Source: Defluviitaleaceae bacterium
GTDB lineage: Bacteria; Bacillota; Clostridia; Lachnospirales; WQUN01
Assembly: GCA_009779835.1 (NCBI GenBank)
Contig: WRBD01000002.1
Coordinates: 84,622-119,998, forward strand
Reading direction: 5' to 3'
Length of the DNA stretch: 35,377 nt
Both the position numbers and the translations under genes were made by a program. Numbering within the stretch: the first letter of the stretch is position 1; every line of letters begins with the position of its first letter. The notes under the pieces were generated by a model that saw only the letters and a program-made list of their open reading frames with translations, was not told the DNA's origin and did no database searches. Of the stretch, positions 24,272 through 31,222 are shown piece after piece.

Positions 24272-25825
24272 TTATCTTCGAGTGATGCTTATTGTTGGGT
24301 ACCTATTGTAAGAAAATTCCGCGAATACGGCGTAGTTTTCACTTTCTGCGCCGTTTGAAAACGCGTACATACCTATTGTGTTTCCGACGAATCCGCCGGC
24401 TATGTCTGTGCTTAGGATGTTCGCGCTTGCGTTTTCGTGTATGGGAGTGAAAATTTCCCCGTCGGTACTGTACAGGAATGACAAGTTTTGTTCTTGCGCG
24501 GAAATTTTTAAAAATACCGCGGAAGAATTAATTTGCGTTTCCGAAATGATTTCTTGATTTTCGTTTTCTGTTTTTATCACCCGCAAGAAATTCTTTCCTG
24601 TGAGAACAAATTGAAAATTATATTTGTGGCTTTGAAAAATAACCAGTCCCGCACTTTCGTTTTCGGAAGCTGGGGAAAATTCAATTTTCGTGCGCACTTC
24701 AAAACTTTTATGCATTTGGCGAATACATAAGTAACTAACCGTTTCAAGTTCCGTGATTGCGTTTTTGTTTAGGCGCATAACAAGCCCGCGATTATCCAAT
24801 TTATAATGCTCCCGGACAGGATTGCGCAGGTGCATTAAATTTAACGGAATATCGCGCAGTTTACGAAAATCAAAACTTGTTTGCGTATCAATCGGCGTAA
24901 CAGGCAAATCCGGAAATTTTTCTTCCTCTCGCAAAAGACCGATTCCGTAATTCACAACAGGCCAATCGTTCTCCCACGAAACGGGAACAAGAAATGTTTC
25001 GCGCCCAAGATTTCTGAAACGCCCGCCGTAAGGGCGAGAAGCAAGTAAAACCATCCACCACTCGCCATTTTGCGTTTCAACCAAATCACCGTGACCCACA
25101 TTTACAATCGGATAATTTTTTCCCAAATGGCGGTGCGTTAAAATCGGATTACATTTAAAGCCTTCATAGTAACCGGTTAAAGTTTTGCTTCGGGCTACGG
25201 TTATTGCGTGGTCGTGGCATGTACCGCCTTCGGAAATAAGTAAGTAGTACCAATCGTTTTTCTTGTAAATATGCGGTGCTTCCGGCCAAGCGGCATCTTT
25301 TAATGCGCTGTGCCAAATTACATACCGTTCGCCGACAAGTTGCATTTTTTCCAAGTCAAGTTCCTGCAAATATATTTCATTATCACCGAAATATGCTTTG
25401 TCTTTTTTTTCGCACGTACCGTGATACCAACACCTTCCGTTTTCAAAAAAAAGCGACGGGTCTATGCCGTCCGCACCGCTTAAATAATACGGTTCCGACC
25501 ATTCTCCCGCCGGGTCTGTCGCGGTTACAAGAAAATTACCACCGAAAGAAACATTCGTTGTAATCATATAAAAAACGCCGTCATTATATCGAATGGTCGG
25601 GGCAAAAATTCCGCGGCTAACCTCCGCGTTTTCAAGCGGCAGCTGCGATTGCCCAGTTAAAATATTTCCTATTTGCTCCCAGTGAACCAAGTCTTTGCTT
25701 TTGAAAACCGGAACACCCGGAAAATACGCAAACGTAGACGTTACCAAATAATAATCGTCACCAACCCTGCAAACCGAAGGGTCGGGATAAAAGCCGGGCA
25801 GAATCGGATTGTTAAATGTTTTCAT
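24272..25825 (-). CDS. Glycoside hydrolase family 43, beta-xylosidase-like
   Basis: GH43 enzyme of 517 residues without a signal peptide, so it acts in the cytoplasm on imported oligosaccharides. The five-bladed propeller has the catalytic base in FYPDPS (D15), the pKa-modulating Asp in GIDPSLF (D122) and the acid in PEAPHIY (E182). The C-terminal 190 residues form the beta-sandwich typical of XynB-type beta-xylosidases. Length and motif spacing fit beta-xylosidase or alpha-arabinofuranosidase; substrate preference cannot be read reliably. AAGGAG is spaced 8 bases before the ATG. It is the last gene of the cysK-dinB-GH43 set, 13 bases after the DinB-like gene. No sugar transporter is adjacent. 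Confidence 0.92.
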   Translation of the reverse strand: MKTFNNPILPGFYPDPSVCRVGDDYYLVTSTFAYFPGVPVFKSKDLVHWEQIGNILTGQSQLPLENAEVSRGIFAPTIRYNDGVFYMITTNVSFGGNFLVTATDPAGEWSEPYYLSGADGIDPSLFFENGRCWYHGTCEKKDKAYFGDNEIYLQELDLEKMQLVGERYVIWHSALKDAAWPEAPHIYKKNDWYYLLISEGGTCHDHAITVARSKTLTGYYEGFKCNPILTHRHLGKNYPIVNVGHGDLVETQNGEWWMVLLASRPYGGRFRNLGRETFLVPVSWENDWPVVNYGIGLLREEEKFPDLPVTPIDTQTSFDFRKLRDIPLNLMHLRNPVREHYKLDNRGLVMRLNKNAITELETVSYLCIRQMHKSFEVRTKIEFSPASENESAGLVIFQSHKYNFQFVLTGKNFLRVIKTENENQEIISETQINSSAVFLKISAQEQNLSFLYSTDGEIFTPIHENASANILSTDIAGGFVGNTIGMYAFSNGAESENYAVFAEFSYNRYPTISITRR

Positions 25826-25838
25826 GTGAATGCTCCTT

Positions 25839-26489
25839 TTAAATTCTTTTTATTGAATTAACCATTCGCAAACACGCATCAAGATGCATTAATAAATGTC
25901 TTGAAAAAGGCATCAGCATTAATCCTGCATAAGTTTTATTACACCAGTAATCAACTAGCCAAAAGGCACTATCATGACTTGATACGGCTTTTGATTTTAT
26001 AACTTCTGCTTTTCGCTCCGCTGAAACTTTTGTTTTCGATTCTTCAAAGCTCAAATTTTTTATTATCTCATTTGTATTTGCCATCACCGCAGCAATATAA
26101 TCTCTAAGTTGATTTTTGTTTAATGCTTTACTGAATTCAATTAACTCATCGCGGGAGATTTCGTTACCTGTGGTAATAACGGGAGAATTTAGACGCTCAT
26201 TAAAGTTTTCAGCAATGAACAACTGTTCTTTACCCGCGATTAAAATATTTGATACAACATCCTCAATCCGATTAATATGATAAAGGTGGTATGCAATGGG
26301 TTTATCGTTTTTGAGGGGCATTTTGCAAAAATCCTCCTCGGCACAAACATCAAAAATATAATCGCAAATGATTGACAATTCCTTTCGGAGTGCAAGTAAA
26401 TTTGCCTTACCCTCGTCGAAGGATGCTTTTTTCTTTATGTTAGATTGGAATTCCTTGAAAATCACCGAACGTTCTTGTTTTGCTGTCAT
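25839..26489 (-). CDS. DinB-like protein
   Basis: Protein of 216 residues resembling the DinB/YfiT metalloprotein superfamily, four-helix bundles with a histidine-bound metal. Suggestive histidines are in [15 protein letters not shown] (near residue 67) and [14 protein letters not shown] (near the C-terminus). The helical layout and length also match. Family members include thiol transferases, but most have no known reaction, so the function here is open. ATG 26489 overlaps the cysK stop (ATGA), and GGAGGG lies 6 bases upstream. The longer in-frame extension to 26594 only runs back into cysK. Coupling to cysK makes a thiol-related role conceivable but unproven. Confidence 0.72.
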   Translation of the reverse strand: MTAKQERSVIFKEFQSNIKKKASFDEGKANLLALRKELSIICDYIFDVCAEEDFCKMPLKNDKPIAYHLYHINRIEDVVSNILIAGKEQLFIAENFNERLNSPVITTGNEISRDELIEFSKALNKNQLRDYIAAVMANTNEIIKNLSFEESKTKVSAERKAEVIKSKAVSSHDSAFWLVDYWCNKTYAGLMLMPFSRHLLMHLDACLRMVNSIKRI

Positions 26490-27415
26490 AAATATCCCTC
26501 CATAGATAAATATCTTTCGCCCGAATCGGGTAGAATTACTACGATGGTTTTTCCCGCGTTTTCCGGGCGAAGCGCGGTTTGCGTTGTCGCCCACATTGCC
26601 GCACCCGACGAAATGCCCACAAGAAGCCCTTCCGTTTTTGCGATAACGCGACCGGTCTCAAAAGCATCTTCGTTTTTGACCGTGATGATTTCGTCGTAGA
26701 TTTCCGTGTTTAATATCGCCGGTACAAAACCCGCACCGATTCCTTGAATTTTATGCGCGCCTGCTTTGCCCTCCGAAAGTATCGGCGAATCGGCGGGCTC
26801 TACGGCTATTATTTTCAGCGCGGCGTTTTTTGATTTTAAAAATTCGCCCGTGCCTGAAATTGTGCCGCCCGTTCCTATTCCCGCAACGAAAATATCAATT
26901 TTACCGCCCGTATCTTCCCATATCTCCGGGCCTGTTGTTGCCTTGTGAGCGGCGGGGTTGGCGGGGTTTTCAAATTGCCCCGGTATAAATGAATTCGGCG
27001 TTTGCGCGGCAAGCTCTTCCGCTTTTTCAATCGCTCCTTTCATGCCTTTCGAGCCGTCGGTTAAAACAAGTTCCGCACCCAGGGCTTTCAATAATTTTCG
27101 CCGCTCAATGCTCATTGTTTCCGGCATTGTAAGAATAACGCGATAGCCACGCGATGCCGCCACCGCCGCCAAACCGATTCCCGTGTTTCCGCTTGTCGGT
27201 TCAATAATCGTCGAATCGGGTTTTAATAAACCTTTCGCTTCCGCGTCGTCAAGCATTGCTTTTGCAATACGGTCTTTTATGCTTCCCGCGGGATTGAATG
27301 ATTCAAGCTTTCCGATGATTTCAGCCTTCGCGCCTTTTATCTCACAGTAATTTTTGAAACACATCAGAGGTGTTCTTCCAATTAAATCCGGTAAGTTGTT
27401 AAAAATCCTTGCCAT
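26486..27415 (-). CDS. cysK: Cysteine synthase (O-acetylserine sulfhydrylase)
   Basis: PLP enzyme that makes L-cysteine from O-acetylserine and sulfide. From ATG 27415 it has 309-310 residues, the standard length. The Schiff-base lysine is K47 in [18 protein letters not shown] (74-79) binds the substrate carboxylate, and [14 protein letters not shown] forms the phosphate-binding loop. I chose 27415 because AAGG is 9 bases upstream. The in-frame ATG at 27424 touches that site directly. It is the first gene of a three-gene unit and is divergent from the JetD-like gene, with only 53 bases between them. No cysE is in the window. Confidence 0.95.
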   Translation of the reverse strand: MARIFNNLPDLIGRTPLMCFKNYCEIKGAKAEIIGKLESFNPAGSIKDRIAKAMLDDAEAKGLLKPDSTIIEPTSGNTGIGLAAVAASRGYRVILTMPETMSIERRKLLKALGAELVLTDGSKGMKGAIEKAEELAAQTPNSFIPGQFENPANPAAHKATTGPEIWEDTGGKIDIFVAGIGTGGTISGTGEFLKSKNAALKIIAVEPADSPILSEGKAGAHKIQGIGAGFVPAILNTEIYDEIITVKNEDAFETGRVIAKTEGLLVGISSGAAMWATTQTALRPENAGKTIVVILPDSGERYLSMEGYL

Positions 27416-27468
27416 ATTCAACATCCTTCGCTTATAGTTGTTTTAATTTTACGAGAGGATGAAGCCAC

Positions 27469-28713
27469 TTGTCAAAAATAATTCCGTTTTTTAAATCCAC
27501 GCCCGGTTTCGAGCGCGTACTTCGCGCAATGCATGACACATATTCGCATAACGGGAGAATTTTCGGAGCGGTGCGTCTCACGCGCCCAACCGAAAGCGAG
27601 GAAGCCGCGCTTTCGAAGTTTTTCAAACGCGATTACCATAATCAAGCGTTAATACGAATAGGTCTTGGGGACTTCGAGCGGCAAATACAAAAAAATTTCC
27701 CCGAAGAAGGCGAAGGATTTCGTCTGGGGGATTTTTTGGCGGAATACATGGGAACGCCTAAAAAGCAACTTGAAGAAACTTTGCAGAAGGGCTCGTTTGC
27801 ATCTGTAATTTTATCGGAGCTTCTTCCGAAATTTGACGAACCCCCCGCAGCGGATTGGTTGAAAGAACTTTCGCGCCAAACACGCCGCGAATACCGCGAA
27901 TGGACGGAACGATACAATATCGAGCCAACACCGGTGATAGAAATGCTTCAATCCGTATCGGAAGCGTTAAATAATCTTCCGCAAGAAAAGAAGCCTACAC
28001 CGCTTGCGAAGTTTTCAGAAAAATTTGCAAATTCACCATACGCGTTAGATTTTCATGAAAAGCACGGGCAACTCTTTCTGAAAGCGTTGGCGTTCAAGTT
28101 CAAACAACCCGTACCAACCTGCACAGAGGACTGCATTAACCTTCATCTTCGCGCGGGTTTATTGACATGCGGAAGAATAAGCAGCGTAACTATGCACGAG
28201 ATTCAATCGGGCACACAAATACTCACACTGGAAAATATTAGCTGCTTAGAATATATTTCCGCGCACGGCGGAAAAGTTTTTATTTTTGAAGACCCATTAA
28301 TTTTCAACGCCGTTTGCGAGCGTCTGAACGATTGCAGATGCACAATAATTAACCCGACAAACGGAAACAGCGCGGCATTTTTGCATCTTTTAAGAATATT
28401 TCTCGCAGCGGGGAATACCATGCACTACGCCGGCAACATTAATTTTAAAAGCCTGGAATTCGCGGATAAACTCTGTGTGGATTTCGGAAAGAATTTAATT
28501 CCGTGGCGTTACAGCCGTGAAGATTACGAATTCATTTTGTCACAGAAAAATTTTATACTGCCCAGCGAAAAAAAGCATATTTCGCTGCATAACGAAACTT
28601 TGGCATCGTTGTTGTCTTTAATGCGAAAAACCGGAAGGACAGCATCGTCCATGCCGCTTATTCCGCATTATATCGAGGACATAAAAAATATAGTACATTC
28701 GCAAAATAAATGA
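27469..28713 (+). CDS. Orphan JetD-like (TIGR02679 / DUF3323-DUF2399) protein with degenerate TOPRIM motif
   Basis: Protein of 414 residues that follows the layout of the TIGR02679 family, known as JetD in one type of Wadjet anti-plasmid system. The N-terminal part shows the GAVRLTRPTESEEAALSKFF pattern. The middle has FANSPYALDF and AGLLTCGRISSVTM, counterparts of the family's PHALD and D-x-x-SS segments. The C-terminal DUF2399/TOPRIM-like domain keeps the acidic ENP-type residue as FIFEDP (E274) and the PWR/DY signature as PWRYSREDY (345-353). Where active homologues have Y-x-G-D-x-D, this protein has YAGNIN (320-325), so both metal-binding aspartates are Asn. JetA, JetB and JetC are absent. 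It starts at TTG 27469 after GAGAGG. Cleavage activity is therefore doubtful. Confidence 0.75.
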   Translation: MSKIIPFFKSTPGFERVLRAMHDTYSHNGRIFGAVRLTRPTESEEAALSKFFKRDYHNQALIRIGLGDFERQIQKNFPEEGEGFRLGDFLAEYMGTPKKQLEETLQKGSFASVILSELLPKFDEPPAADWLKELSRQTRREYREWTERYNIEPTPVIEMLQSVSEALNNLPQEKKPTPLAKFSEKFANSPYALDFHEKHGQLFLKALAFKFKQPVPTCTEDCINLHLRAGLLTCGRISSVTMHEIQSGTQILTLENISCLEYISAHGGKVFIFEDPLIFNAVCERLNDCRCTIINPTNGNSAAFLHLLRIFLAAGNTMHYAGNINFKSLEFADKLCVDFGKNLIPWRYSREDYEFILSQKNFILPSEKKHISLHNETLASLLSLMRKTGRTASSMPLIPHYIEDIKNIVHSQNK

Positions 28714-28720
28714 TATACTC
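28711..28720 (+). promoter_or_regulatory. Possible -10 element for the pseudokinase gene
   Basis: TGATATACTC, with TATACT at 28714-28719, starts at the stop codon of the JetD-like gene, 31 bases before the next start. The same 10-mer lies before era and before the DUF1576 gene. No good -35 is present, so an extended -10 type promoter is the best reading. Confidence 0.4.
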
Positions 28721-28750
28721 TAAGAACTATTCTAAGACTTTTCATTTGGG

Positions 28751-30550
28751 GTGAAAAATTTGCCGCTTCCTATTGATGTAAAGCCTTATGTGCTTAACGG
28801 CGTTCTTGGCGGAGACAATTATCTGACACATTACAAAGCTTCAAACGATGACGGAGAGTCATTTATAATTACAGAATTTTATCCGGCATACATGGTAAAG
28901 CGCGAAGACGACGGTACGCTTGGAATTTCCGAACGGTTTACGAAGGAATACACACAAGACCGCGAAGAATTTATAAGGCGTGCAGAGGGTTTTCGGGAAG
29001 CGGGTAATGCTTCCTTGCACCCCGTTGTTGAAATTTTCGAGCGGAACCACACGGCATATATTGTTCGCCGCACATGCGGATTAACGTCTCTGGACCAATT
29101 CATGGGAAGTGCTACAATGGATTTTGACGAGGCGTATTTTTTTCTTCGTTCGCTTATAACCGGCATGGCGGTTGTTTCCGAAAGAGGTATGCTTTTCAAT
29201 ATAAATTATGCGGATTTCCGCGTTAATTCGTATAAGCAAGTGGTGCTTTGCTCGCCGCCTTCATGGGACAATGATTTTCATAAGCCGCTGATTCAATTGG
29301 CAAGAGTATATTACCGGCTTGTGACGGGTGCCGAAGCTCCCGAGCAAGGCGCGCCGGCTTTTTCCGCATACGGAATTGATATTCCGCCACGCATTGAATC
29401 TTTTATCATGGAGATTTTGGGCGGGGATATTCTTTACGGTTCGTTGGATGATTTTCATAAAAAATTCAAATCGCTTATTGAAGGAACAATGGAATCCGCT
29501 AATGATGCGGGCAAAAGAACACTTGCTGCCATGCGCGGTACAATTGCCGTGCTTTTTGTGATTTTCGTGCTTAGTTTAACGGTGCTTGTTTACGGCGCGG
29601 TTCGTGCACACATAGAAACAACTTTTTGGGCAAACCCCGAAAATTTCGCGGATTCATCCTCTCCGCCCCCGCCTTTATATGATTTTTCAAATATCGTTTT
29701 AACGCACCCGCGCAATTCCGCCGACCCATTGAACGGAAGTTTTGCCGCATTTGACGGTTTTATTTTCTTCCGCGGCGAAGGTGGTATGTACAGCCGTCTT
29801 TTCGGCGATATTGCATTTATACCCGGCGCGGTGGGAATGACCGCCCTTGCCAACGACAGGCGCATTGTACCGGATGCAATCCCTTCTTTTATGGTGGGCC
29901 ACGACAGAGAGCTTTATTTTGTTGACGCTGCTTCGGACGGTGCAATTTTCCGCGTATCAACGACAGGCAATAACATAACGCGCATTACCGAAGGTGCCGC
30001 GCTTAATTTAGCTGTGGTTAACGATTATCTTTTTTACACCTCTGTTGCCGATAATCATAGCTTATGGCGTTATGATATTAAGAACAACAGGCTTGATAAG
30101 CTTGGTGAAACACCCATTCATGCCATTACCTCATCGGGTTCTCATTTATTTTTCATTGAGAAAGATTCAAACGGAGCAACTCTTTATTCTTGGGACTTGG
30201 ACAAAGCAAGCCGATTGGAAATCGCAACCGATGCTGCCGGGGGGTTGCGCGTATTCAATGAAACATTGTTTTATATAAATAATAACGGACAAGTGCAAAG
30301 TGTAACTTTTGACGGACGGAAAATTGAAACACATTCGCCGCAAAATGTACGCTCATATGATGTTTTCTTCCAGTGGCTTGTTTTCACCGAAGAAGGAGTG
30401 CACGTTCCCCGCGCATACAACATGGATTCTAACGAATTTTTCACGCTTTCCGCAACAGAATGGGCAAGCTATATTTGGGTTAACGACGGCAGAATATACG
30501 GAATAGACCATCGCAATCCTCAGCTTGTACGAAATTTTAATTTCCCATAG
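28751..30550 (+). CDS. Transmembrane pseudokinase with C-terminal propeller-like domain
   Basis: Protein of 599 residues in three parts. Residues 1 to about 245 resemble a bacterial Ser/Thr kinase lobe: a degenerate glycine loop (LGGDNYLTHYKA), FIITEFYPAYMVKRE matching the 'AIKEYFP..L..R' region of clostridial kinases, and NHTAYIVRRTCG matching the hinge. All catalytic motifs are lost: the VAIK lysine is T41, the HRD region reads LFNINYADF, and the DFG region reads VLCSPPS. One membrane helix (264-283) follows, then an outside domain of about 315 residues with repeated YF/LYF strand motifs like DUF5050-type propellers. It is probably a signal-transducing or scaffold receptor. The GTG at 28751 has a poor site; TTG 28760, with GGGGTGA upstream, is a good alternative start. 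Confidence 0.8.
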   Translation: MKNLPLPIDVKPYVLNGVLGGDNYLTHYKASNDDGESFIITEFYPAYMVKREDDGTLGISERFTKEYTQDREEFIRRAEGFREAGNASLHPVVEIFERNHTAYIVRRTCGLTSLDQFMGSATMDFDEAYFFLRSLITGMAVVSERGMLFNINYADFRVNSYKQVVLCSPPSWDNDFHKPLIQLARVYYRLVTGAEAPEQGAPAFSAYGIDIPPRIESFIMEILGGDILYGSLDDFHKKFKSLIEGTMESANDAGKRTLAAMRGTIAVLFVIFVLSLTVLVYGAVRAHIETTFWANPENFADSSSPPPPLYDFSNIVLTHPRNSADPLNGSFAAFDGFIFFRGEGGMYSRLFGDIAFIPGAVGMTALANDRRIVPDAIPSFMVGHDRELYFVDAASDGAIFRVSTTGNNITRITEGAALNLAVVNDYLFYTSVADNHSLWRYDIKNNRLDKLGETPIHAITSSGSHLFFIEKDSNGATLYSWDLDKASRLEIATDAAGGLRVFNETLFYINNNGQVQSVTFDGRKIETHSPQNVRSYDVFFQWLVFTEEGVHVPRAYNMDSNEFFTLSATEWASYIWVNDGRIYGIDHRNPQLVRNFNFP

Positions 30551-30627
30551 TAATAACGAACGTAAACCTTTCTGCATATACCGGCGTATATTTTAGAGAA
30601 AGAAAATATATTTGAAGGAGAATTTCT

Positions 30628-31005
30628 ATGGCAAACTCAAACGAAAAGATGCGCGTACTGGACCTTCTTGAAGCAGGACAAATTAACGCGGCAGAGGCGG
30701 CAGAGCTTATAAGCGTATTAAACGCCCCACGCCTGATGAACAAAGAAACCCGCGAAAACGTAGAAGAAAAGATTCAACAGTTCGCGAAGGACTGCAACAA
30801 ATTTGCAAAAGAAGTAGGTTGCAAACTGCAAGAAGCCTACAAAAACGCCGAGCCGAAAATAAAAAAAGCCAGCAAAAGCGCATTAGAAAAAGCCGCAGAC
30901 GCACTGGATAATTTGGCGTGCAGTATCAACGAATCATTGGAAGACTGTGAAAGCGACGATGACGACGACTGTTGCGGCAACGATGATGTGCCCGTAGAAA
31001 ACTGA
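30628..31005 (+). CDS. Small protein with SHOCT/YvlB-like N-terminus and Asp-Cys tail
   Basis: Protein of 125 residues. Residues 6-34 (EKMRVLDLLEAGQINAAEAAELI) match the short helical module found in DUF2089 and YvlB-type proteins, probably used for protein-protein contact. The middle is a lysine- and alanine-rich amphipathic helix. The C-terminus is very acidic with paired cysteines (ESDDDDDCCGNDD), which could bind metal. No membrane segment is seen. AAGGAG lies before the ATG. It starts 77 bases after the pseudokinase gene with no terminator between, so it is likely co-transcribed and might be its cytoplasmic partner; that link is inference. Confidence 0.78.
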   Translation: MANSNEKMRVLDLLEAGQINAAEAAELISVLNAPRLMNKETRENVEEKIQQFAKDCNKFAKEVGCKLQEAYKNAEPKIKKASKSALEKAADALDNLACSINESLEDCESDDDDDCCGNDDVPVEN

Positions 31006-31048
31006 TTTTGTTGGCAAATCATAAGAAAATTGTATAGTTCGCATAAAA

Positions 31049-31078
31049 ATACCCGCGCAATTTATGGCGGGTATCTTT
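31049..31078 (+). terminator. Probable terminator before the toxin gene
   Basis: ATACCCGC (31049-31056) pairs perfectly with GCGGGTAT (31067-31074) and is followed by CTTTAT. The T tract is short, so termination may be partial. The remaining 31079-31222 is A+T-rich. A TTTACA at 31137 is present but no well-spaced -10 was found. Confidence 0.6.
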
Positions 31079-31222
31079 ATGTTGCGGGAGAAACTTAGAA
31101 CCCCGGGAATTCCGGAATATTTGTAGTGCAGAAATATTTACATTGATACATATTTAAAATAATTGGTGTATTTTGGCTTTTAATAGTGTAATATGGAAAA
31201 AATAGTTTCAAGAGTGAGAATT

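Noticed and set aside
27469-31005. A complete Wadjet defence system
   Set aside because: Only a JetD-like protein is present. The neighbours are cysK on one side and a pseudokinase on the other, with no SMC-like JetC, JetA or JetB.
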